Assembly: GCF_965118635.1 (NCBI RefSeq)
Contig: NZ_CBCPHV010000008.1
Coordinates: 42,433 to 106,432, forward strand
DNA length: 64,000 bases
Origin: Empedobacter brevis_A
GTDB lineage: Bacteria > Bacteroidota > Bacteroidia > Flavobacteriales > Weeksellaceae
Reading direction: 5' to 3'
Shown here: in pieces, positions 26,521 through 35,330 of the stretch
Layout: every line of letters begins with the position of its first letter
Position numbering within the stretch: position 1 is the first letter of the stretch
Notes under the pieces: model-generated
Databases searched by the model: none
What the model saw: the letters and a program-made list of their open reading frames with translations, nothing else
Told to the model about the DNA's origin: nothing
Made by a program: the position numbers and the translations under genes

Positions 26521-29500
26521 ATGTCACAAACCACACAAGAAGAAAAGAAGGAAAACTTCAAACATCCTATACAAAAAGCCTATCAGCCGCAAAACAAAAT
26601 ACGCATTGTAACGGCTGCAGCTTTGTTTGACGGACACGATGCAGCAATCAACATTATGCGTCGCATTATACAATCTACAGGTTGCGAAGTAATTCACTTA
26701 GGTCATGATAAATCGGTAGAAGATGTTGTAAACACAGCAATTCAGGAAGATGCGAACGCTATCGCGATGACATCATATCAGGGCGGACACAACGAATACT
26801 TTAAATATATGTACGACTTGTTGCAGGAGAAAGGAGCAGGTCATATAAAGATTGTTGGCGGCGGTGGCGGCGTAATCCTCCCTACGGAGATTAACGATCT
26901 AATGGAATATGGCATCACACGTATCTATTCACCAGACGATGGTCGCGAACTAGGACTGCAAGGAATGATTAACGATATGGTAGCCAAAGCCGATTTCCCA
27001 ACGATGGATCTAGTGCTTCCTGCTGGCAAAGACGTCTATCAATCGTTACAAGACAAGGACATTACCACTATCTCTCGATTAATCTCTCTGGCAGAAAACC
27101 GCGAAGAAGACTTCTTAAAGGTGTTCGACTTTGCTAAAGTAGAAGACAATTCAGCGCCAGTTTTGGGGATTACGGGTACAGGAGGAGCAGGAAAGTCGTC
27201 GATGGTAGATGAAATCGTACGCCGTTTCTTGATCGATTTCCCTGAGAAATCAATTGCTTTAGTGTCTGTAGATCCTTCGAAGAAGAAGACGGGCGGAGCA
27301 TTATTAGGCGATCGTATCCGCATGAACTCCATTAATAATCCTCGTGTTTACATGCGTTCATTGGCAACTCGTCAGTCAAACTTGGCGTTGTCGCGCTATG
27401 TAGAAGAAGCGATTCAAGTGTTGAAAACAGCAAAATATGACTTAATCATCCTCGAAACATCAGGTATCGGGCAGTCAGACACCGAGATTTTAGACCATTC
27501 AGATGCGTCATTATACATCATGACACCTGAGTTTGGTGCTGCAACACAGTTAGAAAAGATTGATATGCTAGACTTTGCCGACATTGTTGCTATCAACAAA
27601 TTCGATAAACGTGGCGCATTAGATGCTCTACGAGACGTGAAAAAACAATATCAACGTAACCATAATCTATGGGATATCAACCCAGATGATATGCCAGTTT
27701 ACGGCACGATTGCTTCACAATTCAACGACCCAGGGACTAATCAATTGTACAAATCGATTATAGACAAAGTGGTCGAAAAGACAGGAGCAGACTTGGTTTC
27801 GTCTTTCGAGATTACAAAAGAGATGTCAGAGAAGATATTCGTTATCCCACCTTCTCGCACGCGTTACCTTTCCGAGATTGCAGAAAACAACCGAGGATAT
27901 GACAATAAGACAGTTGTACAAAAGGATGTAGCGCAGAAGTTGTACGGTATTTTTAAAACAATCGAAACTATTTCGGGTAAGTTACCTGCCTTAACACAGC
28001 ACGGAATAGAAGTTATCGGTACAGAAAACGAAGAGCTTTCTAAGGTATTATTAGCAGAGTTCGATAAGCTGAAACTTAACTTAGATCCTTACAATTGGGA
28101 AGTAATAACGACTTGGGACGACAAGGTAAACAAGTACAAGAACCCTGTATATTCGTTCAAAGTTCGCGATAAAGAGATTAAGATTCAAACGCATTCCGAA
28201 TCATTATCGCACTTACAAATACCAAAAGTTGCCTTACCAAAGTACGAGGCTTGGGGCGATATTTTACGTTGGGTACTGCAAGAAAACGTACCGGGCGAGT
28301 TTCCTTTTACATCAGGACTGTACCCTTTCAAGCGTGAAGGAGAGGATCCTACACGTATGTTTGCAGGCGAAGGTGGACCAGAACGTACCAATCGCCGTTT
28401 CCATTATGTGTCAAAAGGTATGCCTGCCAAACGCCTTTCAACAGCTTTCGACTCGGTAACTTTATATGGTAACGACCCGGGGCATCGCCCAGATATATAC
28501 GGTAAAATTGGGAATGCAGGCGTTTCTATTTGTTGCTTAGATGACGCGAAGAAACTCTATTCAGGCTTCGATTTATCACATACTATGACGTCTGTTTCCA
28601 TGACAATTAACGGTCCAGCACCTATGTTATTAGGCTTCTTTATGAATGCTGCTATCGATCAGAATTGTGAAAAGTACATAAAAGAACATGAATTAGAAGC
28701 GGAGGTCGAAGCAAAAATTAAGGCAATTTATGAAGATAAAGGCTTAGAAAGACCTCGATACAATGGCGATTTACCAGAGGGTAATGATGGATTGGGATTG
28801 ATGTTATTAGGTGTAACAGGAGATCAAGTGCTGCCTGCTGATGTCTATGCAGACATTAAAAAGAATACATTGGCACAAGTTCGCGGTACAGTTCAGGCTG
28901 ATATCTTGAAAGAAGATCAGGCACAAAACACCTGTATCTTCTCTACAGAGTTCGCTTTGCGCCTTATGGGTGATGTACAAGAATACTTTATCAAAGAGAA
29001 TGTCCGCAACTTTTATTCTGTGTCTATCTCTGGGTATCACATCGCAGAAGCTGGTGCAAATCCTGTAACACAGCTAGCTTTCACTTTGGCAAACGGCTTC
29101 ACTTATGTCGAATATTACTTGTCGCGTGGTATGGATATCAATGCTTTTGGTCCAAACCTATCGTTCTTTTTCTCGAATGGTATCGACCCAGAGTACTCTG
29201 TCATAGGTCGTGTGGCTCGTCGTATATGGGCAAAAGCCTTGAAACAAAAGTACGGAGCGAATGAACGTGCCCAAATGTTGAAGTATCATATACAGACATC
29301 TGGACGCTCTTTGCACGCACAAGAGATTGATTTTAACGATATTCGCACTACATTACAAGCTTTATATGCCATTTATGATAACTGTAATTCGCTACATACC
29401 AATGCGTATGATGAAGCGATTACTACGCCAACAGAAGAATCTGTACGCAGAGCAATGGCAATACAATTGATTATTAATAAAGAGTTAGGACTTGCAAAGA

Positions 29501-29982
29501 ATGAGAATCCAATACAAGGTTCTTTCATTATCGAAGAGTTGACTGACTTGGTAGAAGAGGCAGTCCTAACAGAGTTCGACCGTATAACTGAGCGAGGGGG
29601 CGTGTTGGGTGCAATGGAAACAATGTATCAACGATCTAAGATACAAGAAGAATCATTGTATTACGAGACGTTAAAGCACAACGGACAGTTCCCGATTATC
29701 GGTGTTAATACGTTCCTAAGTGCCTCAGGCTCGAAGACAGTTGTTCCAGCAGAAGTTATTCGTGCAACGGAAGAAGAGAAGCAATTCCAGATAAGAACGA
29801 AAGAAAACTTGCATAATGTAAAGGCAGAAGAAGAGAAAGCACAGCTTGCTCATATACAAGAGGTGGCAGTAAGAAATCAAAACATCTTCGAGGCTTTAAT
29901 GGATGCTACTAAGGTTTGTTCGCTTGGGCAAATAACAGACGCTTTGTTCAAAGTGGGCGGACAATACAGACGTAATATGTAA
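26521..29982 (+). CDS. icmF: Fused isobutyryl-CoA mutase IcmF (B12-dependent)
   Basis: A 1153-residue fusion in IcmF order. The N-terminal cobalamin-binding domain (about 1-150) has DGHDAAI at about residue 37. A MeaB-like GTPase chaperone follows at about 200-420, with P-loop GITGTGGAGKSS near 217 and NKFD near 358. The C-terminal acyl-CoA mutase part covers about 550-1153, including RTNRRFHYVSKGMPAKRLS. IcmF interconverts isobutyryl-CoA and n-butyryl-CoA with adenosylcobalamin, and some members also act on isovaleryl/pivalyl-CoA. No other B12 or acyl-CoA gene is adjacent. Its DNA is clearly richer in G+C than its neighbours (hand counts of 27 and 28 G+C in two 60-base blocks, against 12 of 60 in the next gene). 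Confidence 0.95.
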   Translation: MSQTTQEEKKENFKHPIQKAYQPQNKIRIVTAAALFDGHDAAINIMRRIIQSTGCEVIHLGHDKSVEDVVNTAIQEDANAIAMTSYQGGHNEYFKYMYDLLQEKGAGHIKIVGGGGGVILPTEINDLMEYGITRIYSPDDGRELGLQGMINDMVAKADFPTMDLVLPAGKDVYQSLQDKDITTISRLISLAENREEDFLKVFDFAKVEDNSAPVLGITGTGGAGKSSMVDEIVRRFLIDFPEKSIALVSVDPSKKKTGGALLGDRIRMNSINNPRVYMRSLATRQSNLALSRYVEEAIQVLKTAKYDLIILETSGIGQSDTEILDHSDASLYIMTPEFGAATQLEKIDMLDFADIVAINKFDKRGALDALRDVKKQYQRNHNLWDINPDDMPVYGTIASQFNDPGTNQLYKSIIDKVVEKTGADLVSSFEITKEMSEKIFVIPPSRTRYLSEIAENNRGYDNKTVVQKDVAQKLYGIFKTIETISGKLPALTQHGIEVIGTENEELSKVLLAEFDKLKLNLDPYNWEVITTWDDKVNKYKNPVYSFKVRDKEIKIQTHSESLSHLQIPKVALPKYEAWGDILRWVLQENVPGEFPFTSGLYPFKREGEDPTRMFAGEGGPERTNRRFHYVSKGMPAKRLSTAFDSVTLYGNDPGHRPDIYGKIGNAGVSICCLDDAKKLYSGFDLSHTMTSVSMTINGPAPMLLGFFMNAAIDQNCEKYIKEHELEAEVEAKIKAIYEDKGLERPRYNGDLPEGNDGLGLMLLGVTGDQVLPADVYADIKKNTLAQVRGTVQADILKEDQAQNTCIFSTEFALRLMGDVQEYFIKENVRNFYSVSISGYHIAEAGANPVTQLAFTLANGFTYVEYYLSRGMDINAFGPNLSFFFSNGIDPEYSVIGRVARRIWAKALKQKYGANERAQMLKYHIQTSGRSLHAQEIDFNDIRTTLQALYAIYDNCNSLHTNAYDEAITTPTEESVRRAMAIQLIINKELGLAKNENPIQGSFIIEELTDLVEEAVLTEFDRITERGGVLGAMETMYQRSKIQEESLYYETLKHNGQFPIIGVNTFLSASGSKTVVPAEVIRATEEEKQFQIRTKENLHNVKAEEEKAQLAHIQEVAVRNQNIFEALMDATKVCSLGQITDALFKVGGQYRRNM

Positions 29983-30005
29983 TTGATACAATATTAAATT
30001 ATTAT

Positions 30006-30031
30006 AAAAGTCTCACATTTGTGAGACTTTT
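30006..30031. terminator. Bidirectional intrinsic terminator
   Basis: Perfect stem AAAAGTCTCAC / GTGAGACTTTT with loop ATTT. It serves convergent icmF and the lipoprotein gene, touching the stop codon of the latter. Confidence 0.9.
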
Positions 30032-31008
30032 TATTTAAATATTATTTTAGATAAATCAATTTCGTACTCATCTGAGTATTCATATTCTATTTTGATTGTA
30101 TTCGAATTTATAAATTCAATTTTCTTATCGCATGAGTAGCTACAACTTTCAACAAGAATTGGAAAGTACAGTTTTTTATTTTTATCATATCCAATCAAAT
30201 TACCTCTAAAATATGAATTAATGATATAATTATCATTCTCAATTTTTGTAGAAGAATTACCACCAATTTTAAATAAATTATCAGTGTAATAGGTTGAATA
30301 AATTTGATTTATTGGTTCTAGATTTCCTGAACCGAAATGACTATCTACATTATTATCTGTTTGCCATTTTTCTTCATAATCTTTATAATCATCTTCTTTT
30401 TTGTTTGTTTTTTGATAAATAAAACTAGAAGTTTTTGAAAAATTTAATAAAGTATTTTCTATTTCTTTAGGAATATTATTTTTTTCAAAATCACCTTTAA
30501 TACATTCATTACAAACAGGAGAAAAGTAACCTGTATAGGTAAGAGAATAATTCTCTTTTATGTTTTTAGTATTAATCATCCAGAAGTATACAGATTTTAC
30601 ATTGATAGCTCTTCCCATAAAATCAGTCCTAGCTGAAAAAAATAAAAAAGGTTTATTTTGAAAAGTTTCAACATTGATGCTTGTACTATCTATTGTTAAA
30701 TATGTCCAATCTAGATTTAATAAATCAACTGACTTTCGTTTATTAGAATTTGAAATTGATTCAACTTTCAAAACAATTGCAGTATCTGAATAAAAATAAG
30801 GATCTGATTGATTTTTATTTGGAACAAAAACTCTTAGTAAATTATTATTTTTATTTGAATAAAAAATATTTGTTGATTTAATAGAATCCTCTATTTGAGT
30901 AGTTGCAATATTTTGAGGTGAATCTAGATTTGCGTAAGTTTTATCTTCTTTATGACAAGAAATTAGAGATAAGAATATTAATAATATCAAAAAAAAATTG
31001 ATTTTCAT
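30031..31008 (-). CDS. Lipoprotein of unknown function
   Basis: A 325-residue lipoprotein. The signal peptide ends in a lipobox (FLSLISC, Cys at about residue 18). The mature part is Asn/Lys/Ser-rich and has cysteine pairs at CNEC and in ESCSYSCDKK, which could form disulfides or bind metal. No known domain is recognised. The gene is extremely AT-rich (12 G+C in the 60-base block at 30361-30420) and lies between two G+C-richer genes, icmF and the EIIC-like gene. It is a single-gene unit on the opposite strand. Confidence 0.8.
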   Translation of the reverse strand: MKINFFLILLIFLSLISCHKEDKTYANLDSPQNIATTQIEDSIKSTNIFYSNKNNNLLRVFVPNKNQSDPYFYSDTAIVLKVESISNSNKRKSVDLLNLDWTYLTIDSTSINVETFQNKPFLFFSARTDFMGRAINVKSVYFWMINTKNIKENYSLTYTGYFSPVCNECIKGDFEKNNIPKEIENTLLNFSKTSSFIYQKTNKKEDDYKDYEEKWQTDNNVDSHFGSGNLEPINQIYSTYYTDNLFKIGGNSSTKIENDNYIINSYFRGNLIGYDKNKKLYFPILVESCSYSCDKKIEFINSNTIKIEYEYSDEYEIDLSKIIFK

Positions 31009-31092
31009 TGTTTTAGGATAGTTGATTAATTATTAAATATACTAAAAAAAATATGACATTTTATATCATCTTTGTAATCGTAATAAATAACA

Positions 31093-32109
31093 ATGAAAGA
31101 CTTCTTACTTAAAAAAGATATTCAAGTTTCACTGAAACGATACTTTATAGATGCTATGGGAGCAATGGCTTATGGGCTGTTTGCTACGTTACTTGTAGGC
31201 ACAATCTTGAAAACAATAGGAGAGGAGCTAGGTATTACTTTTTTGACAGATACCGTTTGGCCAGTAGCTAATCAAGCAACAGGACCAGCAATTGCACTTG
31301 CTATAGCTTATAGTTTGCGTGCGCCACAATTGGTTTTGTTCTCTTCTGCGGTTGTAGGAATTGCGTCTTATCAATTAGGAGGACCTTTAGGAGTTTTTAT
31401 TGCCACAGTAGTTGCGGTAGAAATAGGGAAGATGGTAGCAGGAGAAACACGTATAGATATTGTAATAACACCTGTTGTAACTGTATTAGTAGGCGTAATA
31501 TTGGCTCAGATAATAGGTCCGTCTGTACAACAAATAATGAAATGGATTGGAGAAGTAATCATGTTATCTACCGATTCTAACCCGCTTATCATGGGAATTG
31601 TAGTGGCTGTTATTGTCGGAATGGTGCTGACATTACCTATTTCATCAGCAGCTTTGTGTCTTATGCTAGAGCTAGATGGCTTAGCTGCAGGCGCAGCTAC
31701 GATAGGTTGTTGCGCACAAATGATAGGTTTTGCAACGATAAGTTTTAAGGATAATGGCTTGAAAGGAGTTTTAGCACAAGGACTTGGAACAAGTATGTTG
31801 CAGGTTCCCAATATCTATAAGAACTGGAAAATCTGGATTCCACCCACATTATCATCGGCAATCATAGGTCCTATCGCTATCATTTACTTTAATATGGAGA
31901 ACACAGCACTCGAATCAGGAATGGGTTCTTGCGGTTTGGTTGGGCAAATAGGAACGTTCAACGCCATGAAAGCTAACTATAGTGCGACTTATATATTAGC
32001 TTCAATTTTGATTTTACAACTTATCGCTCCCGCAATTCTATCTTATTTAATCTATCTTTTTATGAGAAAAAAGAACTGGATAAAAGCTGGTGATATGAAG
32101 TTGGGATGA
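31093..32109 (+). CDS. PTS EIIC-like integral membrane protein (PTS_EIIC_2 type)
   Basis: A 338-residue membrane protein with about nine hydrophobic segments. It resembles the PTS_EIIC_2 family of sugar-transport-like proteins (YFIDAMGAMAYGLFATLLVGTI start, ALAIAYSLRAPQLVLFSS, MGSCGLVGQIGTFNAM). No EIIA, EIIB, EI or HPr gene is nearby, so classical PTS transport is not supported here. Members of this family without PTS partners exist and their role is unknown. Its G+C is raised (26 of 60 in the block 31261-31320) relative to the adjacent AT-rich lipoprotein gene, as with icmF, which hints at acquisition or different codon selection. Confidence 0.8.
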   Translation: MKDFLLKKDIQVSLKRYFIDAMGAMAYGLFATLLVGTILKTIGEELGITFLTDTVWPVANQATGPAIALAIAYSLRAPQLVLFSSAVVGIASYQLGGPLGVFIATVVAVEIGKMVAGETRIDIVITPVVTVLVGVILAQIIGPSVQQIMKWIGEVIMLSTDSNPLIMGIVVAVIVGMVLTLPISSAALCLMLELDGLAAGAATIGCCAQMIGFATISFKDNGLKGVLAQGLGTSMLQVPNIYKNWKIWIPPTLSSAIIGPIAIIYFNMENTALESGMGSCGLVGQIGTFNAMKANYSATYILASILILQLIAPAILSYLIYLFMRKKNWIKAGDMKLG

Positions 32110-32237
32110 GTAAATACATAAGATAATATGCCTTTATAGAGTTGTTTTCTAACGGTTTGATTAAAGTCTGTACAGGTTTGTTCACTTTTTTGTGTGCTTT
32201 GAAAAGGGAGAACAATGCAGATTCAATTAATAACCTA

Positions 32238-32245
32238 TAACTTTG
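32238..32245 (+). promoter_or_regulatory. -7 promoter box of prmC
   Basis: TAACTTTG matches TAnnTTTG, 16 bases before the prmC start codon, so transcription would begin only about ten bases before the gene. No clear -33 element is seen. Confidence 0.55.
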
Positions 32246-32261
32246 GAAAAAAATTTACAAA

Positions 32262-33086
32262 ATGACTTTAGCCGAGCTAAAACACTTGTTTATAGAAAAA
32301 TTGCAATCACTTTATAATAAAGAAGAAGCTTCTCATATGTTCATGATTTATGTGGAAGACAAGTTGAACCTTGATTTAAGAAGTGATCAGAACCTTGATT
32401 TAACGGATGAAATACTGGTAGATTTAGAAGATTTAGCAGCAGGAAAACCAATACAACATATTACTGGAAAGGCTTTTTTCTACAATGATTTCTTTTTTGT
32501 AAACGAACATACATTGATTCCTCGACCAGAAACAGAAGAATTAATCGAATTGATTCATAATGATAATCATGAGAATCAGGAAATTTCTATCATCGATTTG
32601 GGTACAGGAACAGGTTGTATACCTATTTCTTTGGCAAAGTTATTCCCAACAGCTGAGGTTTCGGCATTAGATGTTTCGGAAAAAGCCTTGGAAATTGCCC
32701 GATTAAATGCTGAAAACCTAAAGGTTAATGTGAAATTTCATCACAAAGATTTATTGGAAGATATTCAATTAAGTGAAAAATTTGATGTTATTATTTCCAA
32801 TCCGCCTTATATCCGAAATCTAGAAAAAGAGGAAATGCATCAAAATGTTTTAGGCTTCGAGCCACATTTGGCATTATTTGTAGACAACGAAAATCCATTG
32901 ATTTTTTATGAGCGAATAATTGCATTTGCCAAAAATCATCTAAAAGAAAATGGTAAAATCTATTGCGAAATCAATCAATATTTAGCAGAAGAAACAAAGG
33001 AATTGTTTGAAAAACAATTTGATAATGTCATAACATATAAAGATATTTCTGGTAATTATCGTATGATAAGCGCTTCAAATCAATAA
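32262..33086 (+). CDS. prmC: Peptide chain release factor N5-glutamine methyltransferase PrmC
   Basis: PrmC methylates the glutamine of the GGQ motif in release factors RF1 and RF2 using S-adenosylmethionine. The 274-residue protein has a helical N-terminal domain with PIQHITGKAFFYNDFFFV. The catalytic Rossmann domain has the SAM motif IDLGTGTGCIPISLA and the signature ISNPPYIRN. The substrate RF2 (prfB) is encoded in the same window at 48.9-50.0 kb. It stands alone behind its own -7 box. Confidence 0.96.
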   Translation: MTLAELKHLFIEKLQSLYNKEEASHMFMIYVEDKLNLDLRSDQNLDLTDEILVDLEDLAAGKPIQHITGKAFFYNDFFFVNEHTLIPRPETEELIELIHNDNHENQEISIIDLGTGTGCIPISLAKLFPTAEVSALDVSEKALEIARLNAENLKVNVKFHHKDLLEDIQLSEKFDVIISNPPYIRNLEKEEMHQNVLGFEPHLALFVDNENPLIFYERIIAFAKNHLKENGKIYCEINQYLAEETKELFEKQFDNVITYKDISGNYRMISASNQ

Positions 33087-33207
33087 TTATTCACAAAACT
33101 CTTGGTTTATTTTTTATAAATTTCTAAATTTAAAACTTGAATTAATTACAATTTGGTATTAAAATTGTTAGAAAAGATTCTATTATTAAAACATTAAATA
33201 AAGTACT

Positions 33208-33732
33208 ATGAAAAAATTATTTGTATTAGTAGCAGTTGCATCATTATCATTTGCTACATCTTGTAAACAAGAAGGATCAAAAACAGTTGAAACTGATGTA
33301 ACAGTAGATTCACTAGGTAATGATTCTACAGCAGTTATTGAAGAAACTACAACTACAACAACAGTATCAGAATCAGATGCTAAAGCAAAATTAGATGAGG
33401 CTAAAAAATCATTAGAAGAAGCAAAAGCTAAAGGAGATCAAGCTGCTACAGAAGCTGCTCAAAAAGCTTATGATGACGCTAATAATGCTTGGATAAAAGC
33501 AAAAGCTGATGTAGATGCTGCTGCTAAAGATGTAAAAGCAGGTGTAAACGATGCTGTAGATAAAGTAAATGTAGAAGCTGATAAAGCGAAAGCTGATGTA
33601 AATGCTGCTGCAAAAGACGCTAAAGCAGACATTAATGCTGCTGCTAAAGATGTAAAAGCTGAAGCAAAAGAAGCTGGAGAAAAAGCGAAAGAAGGATATA
33701 ACAATACGTTAGATAAATTAAAAGCAAAATAA
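33208..33732 (+). CDS. Ala/Lys/Asp-rich repeat lipoprotein
   Basis: A 174-residue lipoprotein. The lipobox is SLSFATSC (Cys at about residue 19). After a short Thr-rich linker (EETTTTTTVSES), residues 55-174 are low-complexity helical repeats of the type AAAKDVKA, KADVNAAAKDAKADINAAAK. Heptad-like spacing predicts long amphipathic helices as in LEA or apolipoprotein-like proteins. Such proteins may protect the envelope during desiccation or osmotic stress; that is inference. Its style resembles the YtxH protein at 23.6 kb. Confidence 0.85.
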   Translation: MKKLFVLVAVASLSFATSCKQEGSKTVETDVTVDSLGNDSTAVIEETTTTTTVSESDAKAKLDEAKKSLEEAKAKGDQAATEAAQKAYDDANNAWIKAKADVDAAAKDVKAGVNDAVDKVNVEADKAKADVNAAAKDAKADINAAAKDVKAEAKEAGEKAKEGYNNTLDKLKAK

Positions 33733-33755
33733 TTTTCGAATAATTATTGCTAACT

Positions 33756-33786
33756 TAGCCTTGAGAAATCTCAAGGCTATTTTTTT
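33756..33786 (+). terminator. Intrinsic terminator abutting the next start codon
   Basis: Perfect stem TAGCCTTGAG / CTCAAGGCTA with loop AAAT, then seven Ts at 33780-33786. The ATG of the GNAT gene begins at the next base. The downstream gene therefore cannot have its own promoter between the terminator and its start. Confidence 0.9.
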
Positions 33787-34353
33787 ATGTTAAATTTTAG
33801 AGAAGCAAAAAAGACAGAAGCTACATCGATAGCAGAATTAATGATGTTAGCAATGGATAAAATCGTTTATGATTTTATTGGAAAAACAGATTATAATGAA
33901 GGAGTTCAATTTTTGAAAAAATTAATCGAACAAGAAGATAATCAATACAGTTACAAGAATACAATTGTTGTAGAATATGACAACCAATTTGCTGGTACTA
34001 CTACTTTTTATGATGGAGGAAAGTTAGATGAACTACGTAAACCAGTTTTAGAATTATTGGAGAAAGAATATAATCAAGTTATTCATCCACAGGACGAAAC
34101 ACAAGCTGGAGAAATATATATTGATACAATTGCCGTATCCGAAGATTTCAGAGGAAAAGGAATCGGTTCTAATACATTAGATTATTTGATTGAGGAAATT
34201 GGAAACAAGCAAGGTAAAACTTTGGGTTTGTTAGTAGATTTTACAAATCCGAATGCTAAGAAATTGTATGAAAGAAAAGGTTTTGAAGTTGTTGGAGAAA
34301 AAACGTTGATGAGCGAAAATCATGAGCATATGCAATACAAACCAAAACAATAG
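33787..34353 (+). CDS. GNAT family N-acetyltransferase
   Basis: A 188-residue GCN5-related acetyltransferase. The acetyl-CoA-binding motif A is DTIAVSEDFRGKGIGSNTLDYL near residues 117-138 (key RGKGIG). The C-terminal FTNPNAKKLYERKGFEVVGEK is the usual motif B. The acceptor substrate is unknown. The first 110 residues are longer than in a minimal GNAT. The start codon follows the T-run of a terminator with no spacing, so its mRNA is either read-through product or starts very close to the ATG. A terminator follows it. Confidence 0.9.
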   Translation: MLNFREAKKTEATSIAELMMLAMDKIVYDFIGKTDYNEGVQFLKKLIEQEDNQYSYKNTIVVEYDNQFAGTTTFYDGGKLDELRKPVLELLEKEYNQVIHPQDETQAGEIYIDTIAVSEDFRGKGIGSNTLDYLIEEIGNKQGKTLGLLVDFTNPNAKKLYERKGFEVVGEKTLMSENHEHMQYKPKQ

Positions 34354-34360
34354 ATAATAA

Positions 34361-34386
34361 AAAAGAGCTTTTTGTAAAGCTCTTTT
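34361..34386. terminator. Bidirectional intrinsic terminator
   Basis: Stem AAAAGAGCTTT / AAAGCTCTTTT with loop TTGT and flanking T-runs on both strands, between the convergent GNAT and WG-repeat genes. Confidence 0.9.
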
Positions 34387-35199
34387 TTATTTCATTACGC
34401 CTAATTGCGTTAAGATTTTTTCTTCGTATGGATCGATTGTAAATTGTTCAAATTTCACAAAAGTTTTTCCATCTTTTAAATATCCTAATTGATAATTTTT
34501 TCGAACAACAGGCTGATTTTCGAAACTTTCTAGAATTGGTAATTCAGAAATTGGATCTAAAATTCGTTCATTTTTGGTTGTAATAAGTCCGAAATGCATC
34601 AAATAATTTTCTTTTGATAAAAAATAAGGAAAATATGCCAAAATATCTGGACGTTCAACTTTCAATGATGTAGATTCTCCAAAAGTTGCAAAATTTTCAT
34701 CAACCGGAATTAAATATTCATATTGATAATCAATCAATAATTGATTATTTTTATTAATCATTCCCCATTTTCCATCTTTTTCCACACCAGCTAATCCAGC
34801 TCTAAAATCTGTACAACCATCATATTCAAATGGAATTACGGTTTTATTTAATAAGTCAATAAAACCCCATTTTCCATTTTTTTTTACAGCACAAATATTT
34901 TCAATAAAATCACTTGTTAAATCGTATTCAAAAGGAATTAAGATTTGGTTAGATTTTGTTATAAATCCCCATTTCTCATTTTTTTGTGCACTATATGCAT
35001 TAATGGTTGTAAGAACAAGTTTTTGATATTCAAATGGAACAATGACGTTTCCTTGTTTATCTATTAAGCCAAATTTATTATCAATAGATATAGGAGCCAA
35101 GTGATTGCGATCAAAGACTGTTAATTCTTCGAAAGTAGTAGTTTCTTTGTGGATGAAATCATCAAATTGGTCTGTATCTTTTGGTAATATTTTAGTCAT
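34387..35199 (-). CDS. WG-repeat protein
   Basis: A 270-residue protein made mainly of WG (KWG-type) repeats. Four repeats are readable: NKFGLIDKQGNVIVPFEY, EKWGFITKSNQILIPFEY, GKWGFIDLLNKTVIPFEY and GKWGMINKNNQLLIDYQY, at about residues 40-170. There is no signal peptide, so it is probably cytoplasmic, unlike many exported WG proteins. WG repeats form beta-hairpin surfaces for protein binding; no function is known for this one. The C-terminal 100 residues are unassigned. Confidence 0.88.
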   Translation of the reverse strand: MTKILPKDTDQFDDFIHKETTTFEELTVFDRNHLAPISIDNKFGLIDKQGNVIVPFEYQKLVLTTINAYSAQKNEKWGFITKSNQILIPFEYDLTSDFIENICAVKKNGKWGFIDLLNKTVIPFEYDGCTDFRAGLAGVEKDGKWGMINKNNQLLIDYQYEYLIPVDENFATFGESTSLKVERPDILAYFPYFLSKENYLMHFGLITTKNERILDPISELPILESFENQPVVRKNYQLGYLKDGKTFVKFEQFTIDPYEEKILTQLGVMK

Positions 35200-35299
35200 A
35201 ATTCTATAATTCGATGCAAAAATAATTAATCAAAAATAAATAGTTTCTATATTAATTTTAAAATATCCGTTTTTAAGCTTTTTTTGTAAATTAAATTCT

Positions 35300-35307
35300 T
35301 ATTTTTG
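35300..35307 (+). promoter_or_regulatory. -7 promoter box deciding the start at 35331
   Basis: TATTTTTG matches TAnnTTTG. It overlaps an in-frame upstream GTG at 35307, which therefore lies before the transcript start and cannot be the start codon. This supports ATG at 35331. Confidence 0.55.
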
Positions 35308-35330
35308 TGGGAAAACTAAAAGTAAAACCT

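Noticed and set aside
31093..32109. PTS sugar transport operon
   Set aside because: No other PTS component lies in the window; only the EIIC-like fold is present.
33468..33704. Reverse ORF rich in Ala/Ser/Phe
   Set aside because: It is the antisense of the Ala/Lys repeat lipoprotein; the repeats keep the frame open.
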